This document shows, piece by piece, positions 21,771 through 32,876 of a stretch of 64,000 bases of DNA. The notes beneath the pieces were generated by a model. That model had not been told where the DNA came from. It ran no database searches and saw only the letters and a program-made list of their open reading frames with translations. The number at the start of each line of letters is the position of its first letter. Position 1 is the stretch's first letter. A program made the translations under genes and the position numbers. The DNA lies in NCBI GenBank assembly GCA_946406115.1, contig OX291544.1:19547521-19611520 (forward strand), in the 5' to 3' direction. The stretch is from Apoda limacodes. Taxonomy: Eukaryota > Arthropoda > Insecta > Lepidoptera > Limacodidae.

Positions 21771-24140
21771 AGACATAGGTGTTAGCAGCAAATACCTACC
21801 TAGTGAAGTGCCTTAGCCATGATTTCCTTGCATTGATCATATGATTGATATTTCTAATCTTTTATAATTTTAATGTAAATAAAATTACTATAATCTACAA
21901 TATGTCTAATATATATGCGATTGTTACATACATACATACAAACTGAAGAATATAGGAAGTTCATCATCATTATTGATCAATTGACATTTATGATATAAGC
22001 GTACCGATTTTACACAAGTACCTTATTTCCTCCCCTCCCAGACCCTAATTCGGTCTTCATCACCTAAACTACGTCTATATATTAAACTTAAATTCATTAG
22101 ATGCAAGTAAGTATACCCTTCGGGGTTCAGTAGTTTTCGTTATACATACATACATAGTTGTCGTTTGCTGTAGCGCAAACATGACATTTCTTGTAGTACC
22201 TACATATATACATACATTATGGTAATCATTTCCGTTTAACATCAATCAAATTGACCATACCCCTTCATCATTTTGCTCAACACTGTGAATATGATCCTAA
22301 TGTATGTTTCTTATCAACACAATAAGTCACTACTGTACCAGCTTTATAAGTCATCATTCTTGATCAACCTTTATTACGTTAATTATTTTACTTTATCGTA
22401 TATAGTACATAAGAATAAAACCATAGCATCCTATAAGGACTAATATAATTAGTGCGTATTTATTTTATCACGGGAAATTCAATCAAAGGGTGAATCAAAC
22501 CCTGAGTTTTATGTGTCATTTATCTAAGTTCGTACCTAATAACTACAAATATTTCATACATTAAAATATATTGAACAACGGGTTTATCATTCCAGAAGTC
22601 GAATTTAGGCAAATGAAACACATCATCTCACGAACAGTCTTCCTTTCTATTCGTCTAAATAAGTTTCAAGCAATAGTATAACTTAATTACAATGTATTAT
22701 GAAGTGAATCAACAGACATATCGTTTAAATTATTATACGTACGCAATTAACCATAGAATACTATTCATCTTTCAGGGATTGAATCTACACTCCAGTCTTT
22801 TATTCTTATAGGCATCCTTCTATACCTACATTTTGCGCTTTGGCTGTGATTTGTTTAGCCAAACCTTGTACCACAAAGTTAATTTGATACCTTAATCGTG
22901 CTGAGACGACGTAAATCTTACTTAAATTGTCTTGTTTAAAAATCTGAATAAAATCTTGGTAATCAGGATTATAATTTTCATCATCATTTTTTTTTAACCA
23001 AGTCCACAACACAGTGGAATCTAGATTCTATATCTATTACTCCTTAAATGTAATTTATTAATTAATTATGAAAACTTTAATAACTCTTATACTTATAACA
23101 CTCAATCTATATCACTTACTACCTATATTTTGTTTGGCCTCGTGTGCTAGACAGACAACTTCACTACATGCATTTCTTTCTACGAACTTTGTCTTTTGTT
23201 ACTCAAACAGCTTAGCTTCAAAGCAGTCTTGACCCCGCTTACTATGTTTAGCTTTTGTATACACCTTAAAATTAGCTATAAATTCTAAGCTTAAACTACA
23301 ACTATACTAACTCTTCACGAACTTTACAGACTAACGGTATAGGCTATACCTAATAAAAGTGATATGTCCTTATTGAGTTTTAAATTTACCCAATATATAC
23401 TGCACCTGTTCTTTAATTAAAACGTTACCCTTCCTCTACATATATACTTTATGGAATCCTGTGGTTAGATTCTGCAAAAAAACGTTTAAAACCTGAAATG
23501 AGAGCACCTAGTGACACCGTCAGTGTAGTGTGTGAAGTTCGTGACGAGTTAGAGAGTGTCAATAATAGAAGTGAAACCGCCCAAACAAGACCGCAATGGG
23601 GCGGTAGAGAAGACTATGAAACGATATTGTAGTGAGAAATTACTGACCCTCACCACACCGTTTTTACTTCTTCAGTTCCAAAAATAAATTATATTTACCG
23701 AATCTATTTTAGGTATCAGACACCTACTGTACATGTAATGGCGGGAGAGGCGAACAAAATTCCCGAATGACTTTGTTAGTAATGAGCCATACGATTTAAA
23801 AGAGGAACTAAGAAGCCACCTCATAAAAATAATAAAAAAAACTACTTTATCTTTGCTCAGTGCACCCGTGAAGATGGCGCATGCAACTGTGCTGAAACAT
23901 CAGAAACTCCATAAATCCAATCATAGTAACCCTTAACATTTAAATATATTTTCTCAGCAAGTTAACCTAATAAGTTAAAGTTAACAGTCCATATTTCATT
24001 AAGTGGTTGATTTAATGAAATATAGACTGAGCTGTAACTGATATTCGACCTTTGAATACATAATATCGGAATACATTCTGCATTAATTAGGTATTTTTAT
24101 AAATCTTTTATAAATTAGGTATTATTTTTTGCCTAAGCAC
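21771..24140 (+). other. AT-rich intergenic spacer upstream of the cuticular gene, copy A
   Basis: It has ACAT-type microsatellite stretches near 21925-21945 and 22140-22160. The 68-codon minus-strand frame 23012-22806 has no recognised motif. A short plus-strand frame at 23498-23632 is listed separately. Otherwise I see nothing supportable. Confidence 0.4.
23498..23632 (+). CDS. Candidate small ORF (44 codons), copy A
   Basis: ATG at 23498, stop TAG at 23630-23632. The product is hydrophilic, acidic in the middle, with one Trp-Gly-Gly turn, and matches no family I know. The sequence is unchanged in copy B (54755-54889), while the flanks there show differences. It lies about 0.6 kb upstream of the cuticular promoter in a locally less AT-rich patch. 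It may be a piece of a retroelement gag or chance. Confidence 0.2.
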   Translation: MRAPSDTVSVVCEVRDELESVNNRSETAQTRPQWGGREDYETIL

Positions 24141-24147
24141 ACTAAGG

Positions 24148-24175
24148 TATAAATATCCGTTGAATAAATTTCATT
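24148..24175 (+). promoter_or_regulatory. Core promoter of the cuticular protein gene, copy A
   Basis: TATAAATA at 24148-24155, with a TCATTG initiator-like site at 24171-24176, about 25 bp downstream. This is standard arthropod core-promoter spacing. It predicts a 5' UTR of about 45 nt before the ATG at 24217. Confidence 0.6.
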
Positions 24176-24216
24176 GCTTAATTTAAAGCCAGAATCAAAC
24201 CGATTTAACCAACATC

Positions 24217-27200
24217 ATGCGAGAGGTAAGTTATCATTATATTTATAACAACAAAATAAAAAATAAAAAAAAACGTCCAGATGGTCTGACTCTGGTGCCG
24301 TGGCATAGAGGCCGCTGTATGATTTGGGATGCAACATGTGTCAATACTTTTGCTACTGCTTATTTACATAATACCATAAAGACTGCGGGATCAGCCGCTA
24401 CAGAAGCTGCCCGTCTTAAATACAATAAATATTCAAATTTATTGACATCCTACATCTTCATCCCTTTTGCCACTGAAACAGCCGGTCCTTGGTGCTCTGA
24501 AGCTAAGGCCTTTATTAGTGATCTTAGTTGCCGTCTCAGGGAAAAGAGCCAAGACCCTCTGGTCGGTTTTTATCTCACTCAACGCATTTCACTAGCCATA
24601 CAGAGAGGTAATGCAGCAAGTATGATGGGCACTTTTAGACCTTATGTACCAAATTATTGAATTTAGGTTTAGTGTTGTAATTTGTCTTTCTTTAATATGT
24701 ATAACAATTATTAACTACGTATTTAAAGAATTAAATGTTTATTTATTAAATAAAAATGTATATATTATATCAAGTTGAATAAAAAGAAAAACTTATGTGA
24801 TTGTAAAATGATCTTTTTTGTAAGAAAAGTAAAGGTAAATAGTAAATTGTTAAATAAGTAATGAAAGACACCCATAATTGACGAGACATTGTGAGTTATA
24901 CACACTCGAACGATGTGTGAGCGCCAAAGTTCGACGCTGAAATGGGCCTATTACCTGAACTAAACACTTCTTTTCATTTCGAATATGAGGAAAGTAGACA
25001 CAAGCCAAATATGAAAAAGAAATTACTATTATAAATTATTTTTAATATACATACACATATTATCTGGCATATCTAGATACCCGAACACTACAACCAAGTT
25101 AAGAATAAATAAACCTCGTATCAATCGAAGTGTGGCTATTGGTATAGGTGACTAACTTTGTCCAATGTGACTGAATTTTTTTTGTTCCCACTCGTTTTTT
25201 AGATAGTACATATGTGGTCTACTTTCAAATTATACTTCGTATCTATCCCGAAGATGATTAGAGCTTACATCCAGCAGTACGCAAGATGATGCTCTTCTAA
25301 TCACACCTTCAAAGCTTTTAAACACATAGTTATTGTATCAGATTTTTTCATCATGTATACATACATTTCCTACGCTATTTCTACTGCATATCAATGACAT
25401 GTTGGACGTCAACAACAAACAATGCTATGCAGATCACAGTACTGGAGAAGCTTATTACTTTAGCGTTTAGCGTTAATAATTTGTTAGTTAATGAAAACAA
25501 AAACCAAATGTGTTAAATTTACATTACCAAACGTTAGTCAGATGCAGTAAATGGCGAGCAATTAGAACTTGTTAATTCAACAGTCTTTCTTGGCATAACG
25601 CTGGAATCCTAACTTCAATGGGGCCTCATATTCATAACCTAGCCAAAAAACTAAGTTATGCTGTGTATGCGATCAAGAAAATAAGACGTCGACACTGCAA
25701 AAATAGTATATTTTAGCTATTTCCATAGTTTAATGACATATGGTATCCTATTGTGGGGTAATATTTCATAACTTTGACGATTCAAAAGTGATTGTAAAAT
25801 CCTTATTTGAATAAAACATTTTGACTTTGACTTTGAATGTCGACGATCCCTTTACTTGCCGTATCGAGCCCTTTAGTCTCAAGAGAGACTTTGCCTTCCT
25901 GTGTGTGTTCTACCACTTGTACAATAGGATGTGTTCTGAGGAATTTTTCGAAATGATGCCCACGGCTACTTTCTACCATCGCACGGCTTGCCATAGGCAG
26001 GGAATTCATTATCACTCCTTAGAATTGAAATGGTTGCGTACAGTGCACTTCCTCCCGTGAACGCTTGGGTTGTGGATTGAGCTCCCTGCCAAGGTTTTCT
26101 CTAAGTATGTGGTTCTTCAAGAAAGAAGTTTTTAGATTTCTGAAGGGTCGGCAACGCGTGATACCCCTGGTGTTGCAGGCCTCCATAGGCTACGGTGACC
26201 GCGGACTGCAAGCTTGTTTGCCACCTAAGTGGTATAAAAAATATCGATATCTATATAAATAGGTAATTACCTATTAGATTTAACAAAGCACTAACAAATT
26301 CACTTTCTTGCAAATGAAGTACATATCTTTATTGCATTACTTTAAATATATTATCGACACGACACTTATACAAGTCCATAGACTTTAATGCGTGTCGTCT
26401 GCTGTGAGCTTCCATACAGTTTTTCTAAATCAGTGACACTTTTTTCTTCAATTAATATAGCTACTTATCACTTTAATTCTGTAATTTTAAGGCTCACATG
26501 ATTTTATTTTTTACAGTTATCGCTCTTGTTGCTAGTAGTGGCAACATGCCTGGCTGGCCCACTTCCAAATCCCGGAGGAACTACTTCTCCTACACCAGTA
26601 ACATTGTTAAACTTCAAAAACGTGATATATCCTAACGGTGCCTACAAATTCTTGTAAGTTTCTTAAAAAGTAACTACATACATTTTTTTTTTTATTTTAA
26701 ATTCCCGATATGCTATTGATGCTTGTATTTTTTTTTAATCTAAAATGATTTCTTGATTTCTTATATTGTAGACGTAGAGGGCAAGGAGCTTATTAGAAAC
26801 AGTTTCAAGTAAGCTAAACTCTAGGATTCGAGAGGAAAATGTATGCAAGTAAGTCTTACCTCTCGAGGCCCGTGAAAGTACTTGAATATATTTTTTTCTC
26901 GACTTGCAGAGTCGAGCTTACTCGAGATTGTTCTTAATAAACTCCCAGATCGCAAATAACACAACCAGACTAAACAAATATAATGCAGAGGTATTATACC
27001 TGTATAAGTAGCTCCTTATAAAAAAGGATAGTGTAGTTATGGATCTGCAGATTGCTTTATGTAAATAAATATGAATTAAATTTCCTCAAAGTGCTTATAT
27101 TTTGCGGATGTGTTTGCTTCCAAAGTCGTTAATTTTGTGTTCCCTTCTTTACTTTGCAACAAAATGCAAATAAAGCATCTGATAAAATCGCAATAGAGCA

Positions 27201-27855
27201 ATACCTACAAACACTTCAAACAAAATTTGTATTGAAATTTAAATAATTTTAGATTGCTTTAATACTTAATAAACCTAAAATAAATGAGTCAATAAATAAA
27301 TATTTGTCCAATTAATTTCTTAGTCTTAAATATATCCATTAGCAAGAGATACAATTTTGGCATTTCATAGTCCGTTTTAGTTCCTTAAAGCTATTTTAGT
27401 CAAAAATTGCAGTTCGGTAACGCAGTGTGTGATTTGCTGGTGCACTCCAGGGCACTCATACGTCAGAAACTTTGGATAGCATACAAAAATATATATTAAT
27501 ATACTATGTAGACATGCAAGGAGTTTGTATACTTCTTACCAAAAGTATGTAAATACCTAAATTATGGCAGCGAAATTATGGAAATCCTCAAATTGTATTT
27601 CAAAAACGTATGTTTTTTTTCAGATACCAACAATCTGATGGTTCTGAGCGTCAAGAAGAAGGTCAAGTCCGAAATGAGGGTTTAGAAAATCAATACATTT
27701 ACGTGACCGGTTATTACAGCTACAAAGATTCTGACAATGGTTTGCATCGTATTGATTATGAATCTGGTATTGATGGTTTTAAACCTGATATAGAGGATGA
27801 TACAAAAGGTCCAGGCTCCATAAACCCATATTTGGCGAATGTTATCCTCGGCTAA
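24217..27855 (+). CDS. RR-type (chitin-binding 4) cuticular protein, copy A, three exons
   Basis: Exons 24217-24225, 26517-26653 and 27624-27855 join to 378 nt (125 residues plus stop). Donors are GAG/GTAAGT and TT/GTAAGT; acceptors are TTTTTTACAG and TTTTTTTTCAG. Exon 1 encodes only M-R-E, a very short first coding exon typical of insect cuticle genes. Exon 2 gives a signal peptide (LSLLLLVVATCLAG, cleavage probably after LAG) and a mature start rich in Pro/Gly/Thr. Exon 3 carries the Rebers-Riddiford block YQQSDGS...VTGYYSYKDSDNGL...IDYESGIDGFKPD, with Ser and Ile where the consensus usually has Ala and Glu. The protein would be secreted and bind chitin in cuticle. RR-1 is more likely than RR-2. 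Introns 1 and 2 carry mobile-element pieces. Confidence 0.85.
24274..24660 (+). pseudogene. Mobile-element ORF fragment in cuticular intron 1, copy A
   Basis: An uninterrupted frame with RPDGLTLVPWHRGRCMIWDA, an ETAGPW segment and a terminal QRISLAIQRGNAASMMG. I know this pattern as a much-repeated element-encoded domain in many invertebrate genomes, usually next to reverse transcriptases, but I cannot name its family with confidence. It lies in the sense direction in intron 1 after an A-rich stretch (24248-24273). The frame is continuous with the cuticular start codon when the first splice donor is not used. Confidence 0.5.
25370..25790 (+). pseudogene. Degenerate LINE RT pieces in cuticular intron 1, copy A
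   Basis: Near 25375-25465 the plus strand reads FLLHINDMLDVNNKQCYADHSTG, a decayed form of the YADDST catalytic block of the CR1/jockey-type family at 30138-30929. Near 25590-25780 it reads FLGITLES, then QWGPHIHNLAKKLSYAV and YFHS.MTYGILLWG, the post-RT region of another LINE type. The piece ends with a TTTGACTTTGACTTTGA tail (25820-25836). Confidence 0.5.
25838..26265 (+). pseudogene. 3' end of a CR1/jockey-type LINE in cuticular intron 1, copy A
   Basis: VDDPFTCRIEPFSLKRDFAF and FYHRTACHRQGIHYHSLE, then LPR..LGCGLSSLPRF and WFFKKEVFRFLKGRQR, are the C-terminal blocks of the family also found on the minus strand at 29500-29939. The 3' UTR to about 26245 ends in the same GCCACCTAAGTGGTAT motif as that copy. 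It is 5'-truncated and has in-frame stops. Confidence 0.6.
26786..26944 (+). mobile_element. MITE-like inverted-repeat element in cuticular intron 2, copy A
   Basis: A 159-bp segment with imperfect terminal inverted repeats of about 36 bp. The left begins GAGCTTATTAGAAACAGTTT; the right, read on the minus strand, begins GAGTTTATTAAGAACAATCT. Internal complementary stretches (TTCGAGAGG and CCTCTCGAG) extend the fold. There is no coding capacity. I could not identify a target duplication, so the transposase superfamily is open. Confidence 0.55.
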
Positions 27856-28398
27856 GAAAAAAATTATGAATGTGTTTAATATTTTTACTATTATACTAAA
27901 ATATTATGTTACCGTCTTTTAATTTAATTATTCTTTGTAAATTTATTTTTCGGGTTTAAATTTCAGAGACAAAAACACCCGTAATAGGTGCAGTGAATTG
28001 CCCACCCTGTTATATTTTAGGTATGTTTTTTTAAAAGGTAAAAAAAGCAAATTTCGGGCGATGACCTAAATTCAGGAACGTGAGTGGCAATGTGGCTAAG
28101 GATAGTTTAAGAGTAACGGCATTAAAAGAATTAAACAACTAATATATCTACGTACATATACCTATCTATAACGATGATGGAGCTAATTAGATTTTCAAGA
28201 GGCCGGGAAACCGAAAGTCATGCCAAGGTTAAAAATCTAATACAGTAGATCATTAAATAAACCGATTCTTATCACGTTTATTTTTACTTTTTGTTTATTT
28301 TTCAATATTTCGGCACAGTTTAACGCACCACGGTAAGGTAAGATGAGTGACGGTAACTAAGAGTAGCGTAGGAGTATAATGTTAAGCACATCGTTCAT
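27856..28398 (+). other. Cuticular gene 3' flank and spacer, copy A
   Basis: AT-rich sequence directly after the stop codon. No canonical AATAAA is close to the stop. No gene or recognised repeat is present. Confidence 0.35.
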
Positions 28399-28815
28399 AA
28401 AAATCGGCCAACTCGGACTCGCGCACGAAGGTTTCCGTACCATTAACGGCAAAAAATCACGTTTTTGTATGGGACCCCGCTTTAATATTTGTTTTAGTTT
28501 AGTTAAATTATTTATTTTTAAGGTGACTATATAACTAAATATTCTGTGAATATTTTTAGCGTCTACCTGTTGCCGTTATCAATATCGAGCCAAAAAATCA
28601 CGTTTGTTGTATGGGAGCCCCCTTAAATATTGATTTCATTCTGTTTTTTAGTATTGTTGTTATAGCGGCAACAGAAATACATCTTCTGTGAAAATTTCAA
28701 CTGTCTAGCTATCATGAGATACAGCTTAGTGTAGTAGCCTGGACGGACGGACGGACAGCGAAGTCTTAGTAATAGGGTTCTGCTTATTACCCTTAAGGTA
28801 CGGAACCCTAATAAA
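28399..28815 (+). repeat. Lepidopteran-type interspersed repeat, copy A
   Basis: It starts AAATCGGCCAACTCGGACTC and contains GAAGGTTTCCGTACCATTA. Further along it has TTGTATGGGA repeated (28454, 28608), a GGACGGACGGACGGACAG run and a closing AAGGTACGGAACCCTAATAA. I know this arrangement (CGGACTCGCGCACGAAGG with a complementary GGTACGGAACCC end) as a very common non-coding repeat in moths and butterflies. The class is not certain to me. Partial reverse copies lie inside the X blocks. Confidence 0.6.
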
Positions 28816-28885
28816 ATGCAAAGAAAAAGCACATTGAGATGGAATAGAATCAATGCAAGTATACCAGTTTTGGAGGTCAAATATA

Positions 28886-28952
28886 TATAAAGTTCGCTTT
28901 GACGGGTCTTTAAGCCATTCAGTTCGTAGAAAAGCAACACACACCGAAAGGT
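28886..28952 (+). promoter_or_regulatory. Orphan TATA/initiator promoter with short first exon, copy A
   Basis: TATAAA at 28886-28891 and TCAGTT at 28919-28924, the arthropod initiator, about 34 bp apart. The predicted transcript start is 28921. A 30-nt stretch without ATG ends GAAAG/GTAAAT at 28950/28951, a good splice donor. No matching coding exon is evident downstream in the window, where retroelement remains occupy 29005-30965. Confidence 0.4.
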
Positions 28953-29004
28953 AAATACGAGTACATGCTATGTCACACCATCAGCAATGTCATCTAGCTT
29001 CTGT

Positions 29005-29495
29005 AGGGGCCTCATAGACCAATCATGCATTCCAGGTGAATTGAAACATATCAATATGGTACTGGTCAAAAATGGATTCTCAAAAATGACAAAAAAGATG
29101 CGATATACACGTAAGCAAGGGTGCCCTTGGTGAATAAACAACCAGTGGTGATCCGTTTTAAAATGAGTAACGGATAATGTCGGCATGATATAAAAAAAGT
29201 ATGGAATCAAGACCGTATTTACTCCCTGTGATAAGATATTCAATCGCATGAGATCACCAAAGGATTCCATTCCATCCATCCAAATTACCATTCCAGTGTA
29301 CCGGTGAGTATAAACTTGACAACAGCTGTGGTAGTTCGTACATTGGATAACCAGACTCTTACAAGGAAACACAACGCTGCAGTTAAAGAAAAAGTCCATA
29401 AGAAGTCGGCTATAGCGGAGTATTTACTTTATTCCGAATTACATAACCCTGAATTTAGTTCTACGGTGCGACAGTTTACAACGAGTTTTTTTTTT
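29005..29495 (+). pseudogene. Penelope-like retroelement fragment (GIY-YIG end), copy A
   Basis: Three frames read in order. First comes DQSCIPGELKHINMVLVKNG (from about 29016). Then KKYGIKTVFTPCDKIFNRM and RSPKDSIPSIQITIPVYR (29194-29304). Then DNSCGSSYIG (29318-29347), and finally a basic HNAAVKEKVHKKSAIAEYLL segment (from 29370). The order linker, K(D) block, VYR...CG.xYIG, then a basic helix with SAIAEH/YL is that of the GIY-YIG endonuclease at the C-terminus of Penelope-like elements. Stops and two frame changes show it is dead. The antisense 143-codon frame 29399-28968 is a shadow. Confidence 0.6.
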
Positions 29496-29499
29496 TAAT

Positions 29500-30965
29500 A
29501 CCACTAAGGTGGCAAACAAGAACATGGTCCGCCTGATGGTAAGCGGTCACCGTAGCCTATGGACGCTTGCAACACCAGGGGTATAATTCGCGCGTTGCCG
29601 ACCCTTTAAAAATCCAATAACTTCTTTCTTGAAGAACCACATACTGTAGTCCATAGAGAAAACGTTGGCAGAGAGCTCATTCTACAACCCAAGCGTTCAC
29701 GGGAGGAAGTTTCTCTGAAACCGCACTGTACGTGACCATTTCGGTTCTAAAGTTTGACAATGAATTCCCTGCCGATGGCGAGCGGTGCGATGGTAGAGAG
29801 TAGCCGTGAGCATCATTTCGAATAATTTCTCATAATACATTTCATTGTACAAGTGGTAGAACACACACAGGAAGGCAAAGTGTCTCCTGAGACTAAAGGG
29901 CTCGATACGGCAAGTAAAGGGATCGGCAACATTTCTCACAGCCCATTTTTAAAACAAGTCAAAAGGGCCAAGCTAGAATCCGGGTGCACCCGCCGAGAAA
30001 TGACAGCAGTACTCCATATGGGGCCGAACTTGCGACTTGTAGAGCAGCAACCTCTGCCCCGACATGAAGTAGTGCCTCTCTCTGTTGAGTACACCTAGGT
30101 TTTTGGATGCCAGCTTCACCTTATCTTGTAAATGATCTCAGAACTGAACATCGCTGGAGATGTCAACACCAAGGATTCCAATGCTCTTGGAAATGGAGAG
30201 GGGAGTGTTCTGGAATGGTGGGACTACAGTAAATGGGTATTTCTTAGCGGTGAACGTGCAGACTTGTGTCTTTGTAGGGTTGAATCGGACCAAGTTTACC
30301 CGTCCCCAGTCAGAGACTTTGGACAGTGTGGTCTCGATATGAGACACAAGTTTTCCGCGGTTTTTCTCCAAAACGGAACGTGGGATGTTTGCACGACCCG
30401 TGTAATAAGCGTCTCCAGTACTGTCATCTGCATAGCAATGCATGTTATTGATGAGCAGTAGAAAGAGTGTAGGAGACAGCACAGAGCCTTGCACAGAGAC
30501 ACCAGCATTTATGTCCATGCTATCTCAGCAACTACCGTCAACTACGGTTCGTATGCGCCTGCCGGACAAAAAGCTAGCTACCCATTTGCGAAAACCCTCG
30601 TGCACTCCGTAAGATGGCAACTTTGATAGAAAAACCCGGTGCCAGACCCGATCGAACGCCTTCGCTATGTCCAGGCTACAAGCCAATGCCTCCCCCTGCC
30701 TCTCAATGGCTAGTGCCCATCGGTGTGTGAGATACACTAAAAGGTCACCAGTCGAGCGACCGTGGCGAAAGCCATATTGACGGTCACTGACCAGATTGTG
30801 TTTTTCTAGGTATCTTAGAAGCTGTGTGTTGATCACACGCTCCATCACCTTGGAGAGGAGTGAGGTAATAGCGATCGGCCTGTAATTCAATGGATCTGAT
30901 CTATCGCCCTTTTTGGGCACCGGGTGCACGTTCGCAGTCTTCCATGAAGACGGAAATTGCCTAGT
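29500..30965 (-). pseudogene. 5'-truncated CR1/jockey-type LINE ORF2 (RT), copy A
   Basis: The minus strand reads SSWKTANVHPVPKKGDRSDP and NYRPIAITSLLSKVMERVIN. Next are YGFRHGRSTGDLL, LDIAKAFDRVWH, VQGSVLSPTLFLLL and the catalytic CYADDST (about 30430), then VNLVRFNPTKTQVC. After a gap come the C-terminal blocks at 29939-29697 and a 3' UTR ending at about 29505 in a T-run (poly(A) on the minus strand). A TGA at about 30524 and an 18-bp in-frame loss just before YADD distinguish it from copy B. The CR1 versus jockey assignment is from memory of similar lepidopteran elements and is not certain. Confidence 0.7.
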
Positions 30966-32876
30966 GTGGTAGAATAAGTAATAACTACTTCTTAGTTTTT
31001 AATAGTCGTATTACAAAAAATTAAACAACTATAATGTCACGTTCCCGTTTACGCTTGTTGCTTTTTGCCTGTCAATCGTAATCATGATTTGTTAAAATGA
31101 ATAGATGGAGATAAAGAAAACAAACTTAAGGATAAGGATAAGGACTTAACCTAGGATAGGACTTTGTTACCTGTGTAGAGTTGGCACAGATAACAGAATA
31201 CCTACCTACTAACCACGCCACAAAAAATCACACACTTTTAATAACAGATCCAGGGATCAAATCTAATAATAATTATTTGAATTTAGTAGGTTGCTGAGAA
31301 CACTTTTGAATCGTCGATACAATCTATTTAACAACGTGAATTTGTGCCGAAAAGAGCCGGTAAGATTCTTAATTATTATTATTAAAAGTAATTATGCAAT
31401 ACTTTGTTAATCAACTAACAAGTAGGTATACAATCTGTATTGAAGCACATCAGGATGATACTAATTCTATCGCAATGTCTTATTTACAGATGGTACAAAA
31501 AAACTCTGTATGGCAACACTTTTTAGTTTAAAACGTAATAGCACAATCTGGACAGAAGGTCCTGTATCTACATACTACATTCATTTTATCTATCGATCAA
31601 AATCTTCAGTCAAAAGCCGACGGCACGCGACGCCATTGTTTTGTTTGAATTGAATATGAGTGAAATTCGTTATTTAAGTTGTTTTTGTAATAAAATGGGT
31701 TAATTTCATTAGCAAATACAACAAGATGATTCTGTGTGTTGGAATCTTTGAAATTACAAATTGAATGAAGGGCAAGATATGTATCTCTACATACATATTT
31801 TTTATCAACGGGAGACCATCGCAAGCATCAAAGGTTTCCGTCATATGATGCCTGCAGAAGCATGTCTCTTTGTTAACAACAATGGAGGCAACTTTGAATC
31901 ATTTTTGTAAATGTTACGTACCCACGGGAAGGAAGCAAATGTTTGAAATAGAAGTTAAAATACTCAAAAGTTTTTTTTTTGTTTAGTGTTTAGTTCACTT
32001 TGAACCGCTTTTGTGAAAACGTAGGTGCGTACGTACCTAGCTAATTTTTAAAATAGGAAGTTAAATAGGGTTTTAATTCAGTGTTTTAGTAAGTGAAGGT
32101 TACTTTGAATCATTTTTGTGAATTAAGATAGGTACCTACATAGGTAGTTAATGTTTGAAAAAGAAGATAAGTACAGTGTTAGTGAATATACCTATGTCAT
32201 TGAACCATTGTTGTTAAAACTGAAATTTTTATTGAAGTGCTTAGTGAAAAAGTTTAGTGAATTAAAGAAGTAAGCTGCTGCTGAAGCTTAGTTAAGTAGG
32301 TAGCTTTTAGCCATCCTGTTTTTATTTTTGCGTAGCGTCGCACAAATTCGCGTTTCTACGCCGAAAAAAGTACCAGGAACACATAAACGACAGGAGCGTA
32401 CACGTTGTAGGTAGATAATTGTGTTACTGGAGTCGTACGAATTCAAAAGTACTAGATTCTCATAAATAAGCGGGTGGCATATTCTAAAGTTCATTAAACT
32501 TTATGGTCAAGTCAGAAACGTAAAATTATTTTATGAAATTAGTATGAAAAACTGAAATGCCGATTTTCAGCGTGAAACTGTGAATAATGATTGCTGAGTA
32601 GGTGCACTCTTGCCCCCTTTAGGGATTTGGGGCATTTCCGTTACACTCTGTATATACTCTGTGTATACATATATATAGTGTTTGTTTAAATTTTGTAAAA
32701 TAGATTAACATTTCTCTAAACTTTACTCTGATTAGTTTCTAGTTTAATGAATTAACTAACAATTATAATTTATTTTATCTTGTATTTTTATTCCTAGAAA
32801 TGTATAATAATTTGCCTTTTGTTGTGTGTGTGTAATTATCTCATTGTGTCTGATTGTGCTACTTATATATAATGTT
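30966..32876 (+). other. AT-rich spacer, copy A right part
   Basis: No confident gene. Short frames (31824-31606 and 32494-32288 on the minus strand) are kept in both copies but show no motif and no splice-site logic that I can support. Relative to B, about 106 bp are missing at about 31863. Confidence 0.4.

Larger units (their letters stand above)
1..32638 (+). repeat. Long direct duplication, copy A
   Basis: Position 1 aligns with 33781 and 32638 aligns with 64000 in the same orientation and order. The offset starts at 33780 and falls to about 31080 after 15.6 kb because copy A carries an extra 2.8-kb X-Y block. It then drifts to about 31250-31360 through smaller indels. Copy A is cut by the window at its left edge. 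Compared with B it lacks 113 bp in the LINE2 gag, about 225 bp upstream of the CR1-type endonuclease fragment and about 106 bp near 31863. It keeps a 37-bp piece that B lost near 21260. Either a real segmental duplication or a second haplotype would look like this. Confidence 0.95.

Noticed and set aside
21925..22230. CRISPR-like or other regular array from repeated ACAT/TACATA motifs
   Set aside because: Irregular microsatellite stretches without fixed repeat and spacer lengths, in a eukaryotic sequence.
22806..23012. 68-codon minus-strand frame as a gene
   Set aside because: No motif, no good start context, no splice or promoter logic. Identity between the copies is not higher than in the surrounding spacer.
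28968..29399. 143-codon minus-strand open frame kept in both copies
   Set aside because: It overlaps the Penelope-like fragment, whose plus-strand motifs explain the sequence. The residue changes between the copies show no sign of constraint on the antisense frame.
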